64,000 bases of DNA from Larix kaempferi (lineage: Eukaryota; Streptophyta; Pinopsida; Pinales; Pinaceae): NCBI GenBank assembly GCA_027924585.1, contig BSBM01000602.1:13526001-13590000 (forward strand), written 5' to 3'. The notes under the pieces were generated by a model. The model worked only from the letters and a program-made list of their open reading frames with translations, ran no database searches and was not told where the DNA came from. Shown piece by piece: positions 11,061 through 22,439 of this stretch. The translations under genes were made by a program, and so were the position numbers. The first letter of the stretch is position 1; every line of letters starts with the position of its first letter.

Positions 11061-14046
11061 CTTCTCGCTTGAGTCCCGGAATTTATTTCGATAACCAATC
11101 ATTTATTAATTCTTACAATTTTTGTAAATTACAATATGTCTTGTAAACAGTAAGTAGTTTCACTTATTTTCTTATCATTCATGATATGTAGCACACATCC
11201 ATCACCAAATCAGGTTTTGTGCCATACTGTAATCCATGCTATAATAAAAGGTAATCACTTACTCTTGAGCGATTTTGTTCTGCTCAGCTTCACCAATGGA
11301 CTTATAAGCCACGTTCCTTTTTGTTTATCACATTGGTCGTAATTATGATAACATCCTGAAAATGTTAGTAACTAAACAACATAATCCAATGTTAATCCAT
11401 GGTTATAAGTGTCTCGAAATATGACCAGTAAATGAGATGCATTAAGTGAATACTCACTTCCATTTTGATTTGTTATATTCATAGCGAAATCCTGCATTGT
11501 TAGTTCATAACCACTATACAACATTTATTTATAGGAATTTTAATAGCACTGACACGTCTTTCACTTGTCTATTCCTTATCGACTCCTACTAAGAATAAAA
11601 ATAAAATAAAATCATTCGAGTTTTACTCAAATGCTCATGAGTGATAAGCTAGATATGTATGGACTCAAGTTGTGATTTCTACTTATAGTGCCATCAGTGA
11701 AATAATATAATTTAACCACCCAACATTTATAACTTGCGTCGAGGTCTTGTTGACAAGGCGACATATACCTGCATAATATATTACGCTCTTCCACAAGTTC
11801 GACCAAGTTTTTGACCATCTGTCATAATAACATAACCAAATATTGTAAGGAGGTTTTTCTTCTATGTATAAAAATAAGAAATTCATACTTCATACTACAA
11901 TCTCCACATGTGGTTATCTAAAATAAACATTATTTCCATACTAATCATAACCAACTCAATTAATAGGACTACATTCTTCTTTATTATGGGCATTACGATC
12001 ACTTCACCTCAATCCTTTTCCTTCACTGTATTAAGTACCCATTTTTCTTGCATATGCCAACATCATGTGAGTAACAATAAATCGTCTACATATATACTTG
12101 CATATATTTTTTCTAAGGATAATCACATACCTTTATGGGGGAGACTGCATATCACTTTATTGTATGGCCCTCATATGCCAAGGTGTACTTTTAACTTGCA
12201 TTAATACACATTAGTAATCCCCTCCATATCATAAAATCTATATATCAAAACGAAACAGATTATCAAGGTATCCATGCATATAACATAAAGCTTTGATCAC
12301 ATAAAGGTATAATCCTTCTGTCAACCACTCCCAGTATCCTAACATTCCTAGTAAGGATCCCCTGAAAATAGAATATACAAAGATGAAATCATAACATTTC
12401 ATCGTATGCATCCTTTTAACTACTTAGAATACACATTTATACTTCTTGAGTAATTATAACCATCATCCTTTTGTACTTACACGCAAGGCTACCAGCGTGT
12501 TCCCATGTCACACATTTATACTTCAATATTCTATACAATCCTATACCGCAAAGAGACAAGGGGATTCTTAACAATTATTCTCTTCTATCCCTTGAAATCT
12601 TCAGATAAGGTTATAATGACGAAGGATACTCGTTTGTGGAAGTAGAGTTAAGTCGAAGGTTATGAAAATCATTCACAAGGATGGCAATTTCCTAGTCATA
12701 GAAAATTTCACACAGTAGAATGTCCATTTAAACCAATGAAGTTAATTCCTATTCTTTCAATCTTTTACCTTGAGGATGACCCTTTGTTAATCATGCATAA
12801 AAGTTTTACAACTCTTCTAACCCTCTATGGTTTGGATAGTATATATATATATGTATATATTTTATGTAACATTACTTACATTAACCTTGAAGATCTATTA
12901 TATATTTATTAGTTCAACTAATCATTCTTCTCTACCATGTCACATGTCCCATATAACAAATAAGTAAGAACACAAAACTAATATTCTATATCGAAACCAT
13001 TGCATGTAACATTCAATATAATGTACAACATCTTCTACACCTTTTCTCAATAACATTTAGCCAATAAGGAGAATTTCAGGAGTTACTCCTTAGTACCATT
13101 TATGCATTTTTCTAATATAATAAGGATTATCTCAATCCTACAATCTTATGTACATAATTAATACAATCGTTTCAGCATAAGTGCGAGAAATCAATAACCA
13201 AGTAATTCATGGCAAATTTATAGTCCTTCATATAATGACCTAGTTGCACCTTACTCAATTCATAATTCACATACTATATCAACTTTTCTAATCATCATAA
13301 TACACAATTAGAGCAATCAAGTACTTATGATGAATGTCTATGACTTGACTCATATAAGTACTAAAACCTTACTCGTGGCATCAATCGACCGGGTAGGAGT
13401 GTACATTTTTCATAGGGTGAATGATCCTAATTATGCTTATACAGCCCTCATAAACTTATGAACATTCAAGGCTCCTATGTTACTATCGTTATGATCAATA
13501 TACATGAAAATATTAACAAGATCACTAAGATAAAAATAGGAACATAGTCCAATTAATATAATCATTTTCAAAGAATACTTTCTGGTCATTCAATGGAATT
13601 GCATTAGGAGATATTCATCCTCTAGTATTTATCAATACAGGATCATTTAGATACGAAATTAAACATACAAACTGCTTACTCATCGACAATGCTTTTCCTT
13701 TAGAATGCTTCATCAAGTGGAGTATACTTACTTGCGATTTTAAAGACATCTTGTCGATTACCTCCTGCTGATTCTTTAGAACATAAATCCTTTGTTTGCG
13801 TCTTATCGATGGAGTTCCCTTGACCAGCTTATATTATTTCTTCAGCTGGGCCCAACTAAGCCCGAGTGTTTGCAACCTGTGCTTTGGCGGGAGAAACTTG
13901 AAGTCGAGCTCGGAGATTCATCTTCCCCTCCTCCGATACAATCCATGCATCCAAAATGAAACGAAAACCATTGATTAGTAAACTTAAAACCTTCATACTC
14001 ACTTATCGCATATTGAGCTCATTAGGCCCTAGTGTTGTAACCTAAT

Positions 14047-14058
14047 GCTCTGATACCA
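14047..14058 (-). other. primer binding site of LARD
   Basis: GCTCTGATACCA is the complement of TGGTATCAGAGC, the classic initiator tRNA-Met primer site. It lies two bases from the LTR end at 14061. Confidence 0.92.
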
Positions 14059-14060
14059 TA

Positions 14061-17000
14061 TGTAACATCCCCTTTAAAATGGAGTTGAAACTAAGGAAAA
14101 AAGGGTAAATAAAAAAATTATATTCATAAAAATGTAGGACCAAATAACAAAATGAATTCATGAACATTCCATAGACCCCGAATGAATGGACACTTGTATC
14201 TTACATATTTACATTAACTTTCAAGATTCGTTTGATACATACTTATCTCGACAGGAAAGGATAAGCCTATCTCCATGACACTAAAAGTTATAATATAATG
14301 ACTACCATGCATTCATTTGAAACTTTGTTGCATATGAGGATCAATTAGTATACAAATGACTAATTCTTAAACTTACCTTTTCACAAAGTAATATACTTAA
14401 CCCATTTGAACATCTTACATGAAATAAACCTATGACGACATCAATTCAACTTATTAATAACGTACATCTTTCTAAAGTAGATCACATCAATTATGGACAC
14501 AAGGTATGATTATACATCTCTCGTAAAGTGAACCACATCATTTGAAACAACACAAGTTATGAATGTACATCTTTCATAAAATAAATCACACCAATCACAG
14601 AAAATTCAAACACAAGAGGCACAAATATACATGTGGTTCACCCAACCTTTGGGCTACGTCCACGGGAGCAGTTGTCATATTTTATTTATACAAAAGAAGG
14701 GTACACCTTTCAATAAGGTATTTACAATGTACTTTATCTTTTTCAAGCTTCTCACAAGAGAGCTTCAATAATATGAATCTAATACTATAATGAATACACA
14801 ACGATCCATACTCCATAATCTGGATTTATAACAATCTTCCTCGTGCAATACAACTAACCGAGGTTCACACATTTCAATGTGGTATTGCATCCAAACAATA
14901 ATCCATAAAATTCAACGTTATAATGAACACCATAGAAATCCAAAAGCATACAATACAGAACCTTAACGAAAGGAAATAAGTCAGAGTACACTCGCATCCC
15001 TATATAACCATCGTCTGAGAAGATTCGATGGGATTTAGAACACCTTCGTTAAATAAAACCCCATCACGGCTGCATCTGAATAACAAGAAGTTGTGGCAAT
15101 CAAAACAACACAGTAACAATATAAATCCCTCAGGAATCAAACCAAAGCCTAGATAGGCGGTGTAGCATTCACACTATCCTGGTATGATCTAAATAAAAGA
15201 GGTGAGACGCAAAAGTCAAAGCCTACTCAAAATAAAAGAAAACACACCTACATGAATCCGTTCTCAAACTCGAACTCAAAGCTACATATCGCATGGGCTA
15301 TGCATTACAATCGGCCGGATCCATAACAAACTACCTAACATTATATAATATAAGTAGATAGATGCATGGCAATCAACTGACAGGCCAGAGTTTAACTCCA
15401 TAAAAAGAATAAATCTAAAAGAAAACTTACATCCTTAAACTTACCACCATGCAGCAACCAACAAAAAAAAAAGAAAAGGAAAAACAAGATCCCCAAGAAC
15501 TCGCGCCATCCAGAGGTCAAGAAGGTAATAGACACTCCTAAAATCTCAAATTAGTACTCCAACTGTCTAGCTAACTAACCGTAAATCTAGTACTTATCAA
15601 CTATACAGAATCTGAGCTGCAGGTTTAAATCGTAAACCCTACTCTTTTATGGCGCTCATGTCTTGATCAGAAATCACACAATTAAACAGAGTTTTTACTT
15701 GTGGTAGATCGTCTACCCAGTCTTTTAGATCGTTAAGGAAAATCAGATATTCTTTTAAAATAGAACAACAAATTTCATACATTATACTGACTGGCCGTAT
15801 CTATCAGAAAATCAACCCGCGGCCAGCCAATAATTTTGGGAGATAACTCGAATCTTTCCAACGCAGGCCTACGTTTTTAAAGACAAGAGTATGTGAGTGG
15901 AAAAATAAATGGTGATGCTGAGATCTGATCTCAAAAGGGAATGGAAATAACCCAAGCAGTGATATATAGAAAAATACTTAGATCAAACCATAACGGCGTC
16001 TAAACTTCTAGCAATTAACTTAAAACATTGATCAACGATTCTGCCACGAATGCGCAGTTTGCATACTACGAGGTTAAGGAATGCAACTATGTCCACAGAA
16101 GGGAGATCGCAATTCCAAACCCTGTTAGTGTTAAATGTCTAAAACTCATCCTATGGAGATAGATCCGTGATGAATTCAAAGACAGGTTTGAAATATAAAT
16201 CAACTATATGTATAATATTCAACTTACCGTGATCGCTGGGTTGATCAATACAGTGAGTTCGCCGGAAGTAATGTTAAAACAACAAACCCGTGATCGCTGG
16301 GTTGATCCATACAGTGAGCATGCCCCCTGTAGATTGCTTCCTCAGACGCAGAGTGAATCTCTGCTACGCTCGGCCTCTGTCTGTTATATCTAAAGTGCAA
16401 GGATAATTCCTCTTGCAATTAAATACTCAAATAACGTACTCAGGAATTTTAGCGCAAGATATATGAAGCATTATCGCCCAGTTCGCATCTCTGTTACCGT
16501 CACTGTAACAGTTGTCTCTCCATCACAGATTATTCTTATTATCTGAAGGATTTTCGTCAAACGATCAATGCCGGATCTCTCCCTTCCTCTCCAACAGAGA
16601 TATCCCTTCGTTGCAGAGATCATTTCCTCTCCTCTAATGCCTAGATCCAGCAACCCCACTATTAAATTTTTTCTTTTCCTCTCTCCCCCCCAATCCGTCC
16701 AAATCAATACATATAGATCTAAATAGCAGTCCCCGCTCAATCGCAGTAGCTGCTAAATTTTATACTCTCGATCCAATAGAACTCCGCTCCGTTCAACGCC
16801 GAGTTGTCCATCACTCTAGTGTCGAGGTCTCAATCACTCCCGTGCCGAGATCTCAATCACGATCCCATCACTCTCGTGCCGAGATCTCCATAACGATCCC
16901 ATAACTCTCGTGCCGAGATCTCAATAACTGCCATCTCCATAACTCGAGTGCGGCTATCTCCATAACTCGAGTGCCGAGATCTCAATAACTGCCATCTCCA

Positions 17001-17291
17001 TAACTCGAGTGCGGCTATCTCCATAACTCGAGTGCCGAGATCTCAATAACTCCTACCACATGGAGTCCCAGAACGCAGGTTAGGTGAAGGTGCAACGGTG
17101 GCAACCATCAAGAGCCTCCACGGCGTCTTCACAACTACTCCATTCCGGTGGTGGGGAGTTAATGAAATGACTCAACAATCACCTACGTCTTCTATGGTTC
17201 GCCCTCCGCTATATAGTATACCTTCTAAATATTATTTCACATAACAATATACATTTCCAATTCTAATAGGGATACAAGGAGGAATATTACA
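14061..17291 (-). repeat. 5' LTR of LARD
   Basis: 3231 bp, the same length as the partner LTR at 7105-10335. It ends at ATATTACA before the ACGAA target duplication. TATA-like CTATATAG lies near 17207. Confidence 0.96.
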
Positions 17292-17296
17292 ACGAA
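17292..17296. other. target-site duplication of LARD, right copy (ACGAA)
   Basis: Same five bases as 7100-7104. Confidence 0.95.
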
Positions 17297-17452
17297 GTTC
17301 CTGCATGCCGTATGGATCAGATACCTGTTGATATGCAGGAAGATGTTGTTGGGGTGCCCCCAACATGGCTTAGGGTGCTACGGAAGATCGCTAGGCTAGT
17401 CATATGCTATCACAATGCAGTAGATGATGATGATGTCCCTCCTTCTCCATAG
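17297..17452 (+). pseudogene. PMD gene, 3' part after the LARD insertion
   Basis: The frame that stops at 7104 resumes here at codon GTT and runs 51 codons to TAG (17450-17452). It holds PTWLRVLRKIARLV and an acidic tail DDDDVPPSP. The exact in-frame join across the LARD confirms that the gene was open at this point when the LARD landed. Confidence 0.8.
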
Positions 17453-17632
17453 GAGAGAGATACATTCTATGTATATATTTTTGAGGCTACTATGCCGAGT
17501 TTTTGTACTTTTATGACTTGACTTGATAGACTTGTGACTCAAAGCTCATATATTTTTTGATATGGTATCGGCTATATACAGTATCGGTTATTTACATGTG
17601 TATGTGTTTGAATTTTATGTGTGCAATGTTGT
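17453..17632. other. spacer between the converging PMD gene and gag-pol
   Basis: AT-rich 180 bp between the 3' ends of two convergent coding regions. It probably holds both polyadenylation regions. No gene seen. Confidence 0.5.
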
Positions 17633-18075
17633 TTATGAAAATGTATGATGCAAATGCCAGTCTAACACATAGTTTGTTAATGAATCAGCTAATGTGTTTA
17701 AACTTCTTGGAATGTGTTCATATATAATAGAATGAAAATGTCTTTCCAAAAGTCTAACTCGTAGAAACTGACGTAGCAATCTTGGATCCCTAATATTATA
17801 GACACCTGTTAACTGAAATACAATTAATTGTGAGTCAAGCCTTACCTCCAAATGTGAAATGCCATGACTGAGAGCATCTCTGAGAAGTTCTATAACTGCA
17901 CTATATTCAGCCACATTATTCGTGGTAGGACCCAAACAAACCCCCCCCCCCCCCCGAAGAGACAAGTTGGCTAGCAGGTGAATAAATGACCCAAGCTACT
18001 GCAGCCAACTGACAAGTGTGGCGACTGGCGCCATCAGCAAATCCTAAGAAATGTTCGGTTGACATCTGGTACATG
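17633..18075 (-). pseudogene. archaeal-type RNase H (aRH) domain downstream of integrase
   Basis: Minus-strand reading gives FADGAS (first catalytic Asp), then TNNVAEYSAV (Glu), LEVRLDSQLI (Asp) and LNTLADSLTN (last Asp), the four acidic residues of an RNase HI fold in the plant dual-RNase H pattern. A run of 15 C (17941-17955) sits between the first and second motif, and the two halves are in different frames across it, so the domain is frameshifted. It would remove RNA from RNA/DNA hybrids during reverse transcription. It follows the integrase, while the better-known Tat layout has it between RNase H and integrase. Confidence 0.85.
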
Positions 18076-18167
18076 AAACGAGAAAAACACATAAGATTAC
18101 CTAACGAGAAAAAAAAAACTAGCTTTACAAAAATATATAGCTATGTTACAAGAAAAAGTACTTCAGC

Positions 18168-19553
18168 CTAGGCATAGTACTTCTTTAGGTAGAGCCCATT
18201 TCTAGGCTCGACCAACTTATTACCTTCGTAATCTATCAGTTCATAGGCACCTTTCTTGAATACTTTGGAAATTATAAAAGGTCCGAGCCACCTGGATTTG
18301 AATTTGCCAGGTCCTAAAGGTTCTTTGTCTTGATCCCAAAGTAAGACCAAGACTCCTTCAATGAAAACCCTAGGTTTGACAGATTTGTCGTACTGTCCTT
18401 TGACTCATTTTTTGTGGACCTCGTTTGTTGTGAGTGCGTCGCGGTACTGTTCATCCAGGTGTTCTAAGTGTAATAAACACTCTTCTAGTGTTGAATTATC
18501 TGGTAGCAACTTAACTGCTAGTTTTAGCGAAGGAATTTCGTATTCAATCGGTACGACTGCTTCTATCCCATGCACAAGTTGGAAGGGAGAGAAACCGGTA
18601 GCAGTCTTAACGTTGGTTCGGTAAGCCCAAAGAGCCGGGTACAGCATGATGTGCCAGTTATTTCGACTGGCATTAGCAGTTCTCTGTAATATAACTTTTA
18701 GAGTTTTGTTCACTACTTCAACTTGTCCATTCGCCTGTGGATAGTATGAAGACGAATATTCTTGTCGAAAACCAAGCATTGTATACAACTCATTCATCAT
18801 GTGATTTTGGAAATGACTTCCATGATTAGTCACTATCTCTTTAGGTATGCCAAACCGTGCAATAATCTGATTAAACATGAAATAAGCGGCAGTTTCTCCA
18901 TCTGCCTTAACACTAGGCATTGCCTTTGCCCACTTGGTAAAGTAGTCAACGGCAACAATGATGTAATGGTGTCCTCCAGCCAAAGCTTGATTGCACATCA
19001 TGTAATCAAACCCCCATTTTGTGAAGGGACCTGTTGTAATTACAGGATGAAGAGGAGCTGGGTGTGCCCTCATTTTCTTAGTGAAAAATTGACATGGTCG
19101 ACAATGTTTCACCGCTTCCACACAATCTTTAAAGATCGTGGGCCAAAAATATCTGGCACGCACTATCTTTTGAGCTGTTGCCAACCCGGAAAGATGTCCC
19201 CCACAAGCTCCACTGTGGGCATCATTTAATACTACTTCAGCTTCTTCCCAAGTTAAGCAGCGTCGTAAAATGGAATCTACCCCACGTTGATATAAAGTAT
19301 CTGAGATGATAAGGTAGTTCTTCGCATGGCTTTTGAGCTTGCATTGCTCTTCTCGAGAAAAATTAGTAGGACACCTCAAAGTCTGGAGATATACTAAAAT
19401 ATCTCCGTACCATGGGTCAGAGGAACTAATGAGGAAGATGTGTTCATCTGGGAATGATGATTCTTCTTCAACGTATTCTATGTCACCTGGAAATTCTGAG
19501 ATTAACTCAGTGAACACTAGTGATTTCTTCGACTTGGTTGATTGGAAGACCAA
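18168..19553 (-). pseudogene. Tat integrase
   Basis: This part of the single gag-pol frame covers a zinc-binding HHCC region (HSGACGGHLSG ... CRPC), the core with WGFDYMM, and the C-terminal part ending LYLKKYYA at 18168. The glutamate of the D,D-35-E triad is present in NGQVEVVNKT. The second aspartate is lost: VTNHGSHF stands where related elements have VTDNGSHF. A TGA at 18405-18407 lies before the C-terminal WDQDKEPLGPGKF segment. The enzyme would have joined cDNA ends to host DNA; this copy cannot be active. Confidence 0.92.
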
Positions 19554-19892
19554 ATCGAACTCCTGTAGGATTAAAATCCATTTATTATATTTCCCATTGA
19601 TGATTCATCGGGTGAGAACGTACTGGAAAGGATTGACTTCTGCTATCACAGTAGTAGTTCGTAAAAGTATATAGTGACGAAGCCTCTGTACCGCATAGAC
19701 TGCGGCAAGTGCTAACTTCTCAACGTGCGAATATTTAACCTCAGGGGCTATCAATGCGCGAGAAAGATAGTAGACAACATGCTCTTGGAGCATATCGTCT
19801 TCCTGAACCAAAACTATACCAATTGTATTAAGAGACGCTGCCAGGTATAAAAGGAAATCTTTTGAGTAATCTGGCGGGCTCAACAAGGGTGC
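19554..19892 (-). pseudogene. Tat RNase H (retroviral-type position)
   Basis: The frame shows PPDYSKDFLLYLAAS, YSHVEKLALAAVYAVQRLRHY and NPFQYVLTR. The glutamate in HVEKLAL is present, but the usual first aspartate is not seen (AASLNTIG) and the third position is AEVNPF. Loss of acidic residues here agrees with the idea that Tat elements rely on the second, archaeal-type RNase H. Stops lie at 19893 (TAA) and 19605 (TGA, most simply CGA changed). Confidence 0.85.
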
Positions 19893-19895
19893 TTA

Positions 19896-21533
19896 AAGGA
19901 GTGCCTTTTTTAAAGCTTCAAAGGATGCTTGAGCAGCTTCGTCCCACACAAAGTAGGAGTCTTGTTTGAGTAGCATCATAAAACCTTTGGTAATTTTAGC
20001 GTAGTTTATGATGAATTTCCATAAGAAATTAGACATGCCTTGCAGACTTTGAAGTTGTTGCAAGGTGCGAGGAGGAGGCAGATTTACAATCGCCTCTACT
20101 TTAAGCGGGTCGACCATTATGCCACGATTGGAGACAATGAAGCCCAGTAAACGTCCTGATTCGACACAAAACACACACTTATTTGGATTCAAATGAATCT
20201 TATATTTTTTGCATCTTTCAAACACCTGTCTAAGATAAGCTGGATGATCCCGTCTCTTTCGAGATCACGCTGGGAGATCATCCAAGTAAGGTTCTACAAT
20301 GTGTTTGATATCATGAAAAGCGAAATTCATCACTCGCTGGAAGGTAGCTCCAGCATTCTTCAAGCCAAATGGCATTTTCCGATAAGCGAAGGTCCCCCAT
20401 GGGCAAATGAAAGTTGTTTTATGCTGGTCTTCGGGTTTGATTTCTATTTGATTGTATCCTGAAAAACCATCCATGAAAGAGAACATCTCATGTCCCGCAC
20501 AAGCATCTATAATTTGATCGATAAATGGTGTGGGATAGTTGTCTTTCGGACAAGATTTGTTTAAATCCTAGAAATCAGTACAGACTCTAATAGTACCTTG
20601 CTTCTTATCAACCGGAACGGGATTTGAAACCCATTCCGTCATATCAATCGGATAAATAAAACCGGCTTTGAGCAACTTTTCAACCTCCGCCTTGATGGCG
20701 GCCGCTTTGCTAGGGTTCACGGGACGAAGCTTTTGTCTCACAGGTTTTGCGTTAGGGTATGTCATAATGACATGCTCCACTATGGCTGGGTCAATACCTG
20801 GCATCTCCTCATATGGCCAGGCAAAAACATCGCGGAATTCTTTAAAACGTTTTGTATACATAGCGATCTCTTCTGGAGAACAGTCTGCACCAATAAAAAT
20901 ATTTTCCACGACCCCGGGTTTGGTGGAAATGTTGATTGGAATTGTTCTTGATATATTAGCCATATTTCCTTCAGCATAAACAGCTCTCGAAGTAGAAGGA
21001 GAAGATGACAAATCAACTAATCCACTGGGTCTCACAGGGAATTCTCCTCTCTCAATCCTGTCTAGATCTGGAAGCATGTAGGACCTATGATGCATATGTT
21101 CCCAAGGTTGGTCCAAGCCCATCATGACTTCTAAGATGGCTTCATCAGATGGAAAAACTGTATCTAAACAATCGAACGAGTGAGTGGAATTCAGTGACCA
21201 TGCCGGAGCATAGTCCATATCTGACTCAATAGAGATTGGTGGAGTCATGATATGTTCCATTGTAGTGTGTTGTGTTTCCATATAGGCCACTTCTGCAATG
21301 GATGGAGGCACAAAAATTTTTGACGTAGTAGGAAGGATCCAAGGATCATTTCTTAAACCAACCGTGAATGTTTCGGTAGCAGTACCCACATCAGAACGCA
21401 TAAAAGGAACAGGGGAGGGGAGGTCGAAAGTGCCTATTAACGACCCATACAACCCTGCTCCTAAACTCTCATTAACCGGGGTGGTTTGATCAACTAATGG
21501 AACCGTGGTTTCTGAAGAATTCTGGTTGTTTCT
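19896..21533 (-). pseudogene. Tat reverse transcriptase with N-terminal linker
   Basis: The linker carries FRDVFAWPYEEMPGIDP. The RT core shows KPVRQKLRPVNP, AEVEKLLKAGFIYP, WVSNPVPVDKK, RVCTDF, FMDGFSGYNQI, MPFGLKNAGATFQR and the catalytic box as YLDD, then the thumb region with LLGFIVSNRGI. Stops interrupt at 20568 (TAG, after CTDF) and 20265 (TGA, directly after YLDDLPA). No frameshift is needed anywhere. The role was copying element RNA into DNA in virus-like particles. Confidence 0.93.
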
Positions 21534-22439
21534 CTAAGTGAAAGAAAGTTGATCGACTATAACGATCTTACCTTCAAATGGGAACATAATAACTCGAAAA
21601 ACTGCCGATGCAATGGCTCACATGGCATATGTCCAACTCCTGCCCAATAACATATTGTAATCAAGCGGAGCATCCAGAACTTCTACTTCAACAGCAACTG
21701 TCTTACCGGCCAAAGTGACATCAAATGATGGAAAAACTCCATGTGGACGAAAAGTTCTACCATCAAATGTAGTAAGCAGTGTGTTAGAAGGGGCTAACTC
21801 GGGGGAGCCTAAACCTTTCCAACAGGAAATTGACATTACGCAAGTCGACGCGCCCTCATCTACTACAGCTCGTCTGATGGTCATTAGACCATGAACGATT
21901 TCAATCTGAAGGGAAACGTGATAGGGAAACCGGTATTTGACATCAGTCATATCAAATTGCGCAGACATGTTAGAGGATTCCATACTTCCAATAGCTACCA
22001 GAAGTGCATTCTGTTGTAAAGGACAACTTTGCAAGACTTCTAAAGTAGACATGGCACAAGGGGTCTGGGCTAAATCTTCAACCACGTTGTAGTTGCAAGC
22101 AGCCCGAGTGTTGGGATTGTGCAATGCTCGTTTCAAGACACCTTTCGGAATCTTGGGCATTGGGTCCACAGGTATGTGGAGTGGAGTGGAAGATTCTGGA
22201 ATCTCTTTATCCTTTTTCTGTGCGTCCAGGGTATAGTTCCTGGCTCTCGTTTGTAAGAGTGCATCCGAATTAACCATGTTGATCAAAGTTTCATCAACTG
22301 TAGCATGTGTAGTGCCCCCAGTATTGGAGGTTCCAGAAGTCGAGCTCTGCCCTTTAGGAAATGGATCTTTCAGGACGGTAGGCTTCTTTTCTCTTAAGAG
22401 CTTCAGGGCTTCTTCAAGCAGAGGGTATTGGTGAGTAAG
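21534..22439 (-). pseudogene. Tat aspartic protease and linker
   Basis: The domain reads VVDEGASTCVMS at the active site, then LLTTFDGRTFRPHGVFP and ends DYNMLLGRSWTYAM. The last motif (LLGRxW) is typical for protease of Tat/Athila-type elements. Stops at 21618 (TGA) and 21534 (TAG) separate it from RT in the same frame. It would cut the gag-pol polyprotein. Confidence 0.88.

Larger units (their letters stand above)
10354..14046 (-). other. noncoding interior of LARD
   Basis: AT-rich, stops in all frames, and no gag, protease, RT or integrase motif found. The longest open stretches (for instance 11908-12204) have no recognisable content. It contains the tandem array at 10670-10899 and the module shared with the chromovirus (about 10905-11060). 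Confidence 0.75.
7105..17291 (-). mobile_element. LARD: non-autonomous LTR retrotransposon nested in the PMD gene
   Basis: Two LTRs of identical length (3231 bp) flank a 3725-bp interior that has PBS and PPT but no gag or pol. Orientation is minus, because TGGTATCAGAGC reads into the interior from the right LTR and a purine tract precedes the left LTR. Target duplication is ACGAA. Long LTRs with a noncoding interior match the class called Large Retrotransposon Derivatives. The LTRs differ by about 25-30 substitutions with no net length change, so the insertion is recent. The proteins for its movement must come from another element. The interior shares a module with the chromovirus LTR in this same window. 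Confidence 0.93.

Noticed and set aside
14047-14058. GCTCTGATACCA as a tRNA gene fragment
   Set aside because: It is only the primer site beside LTR ends, repeated at three elements. No tRNA cloverleaf is present.
18762-19229. Plus-strand open frames over 18.3-21.5 kb
   Set aside because: They are the opposite strand of integrase and RT and have no recognisable content.
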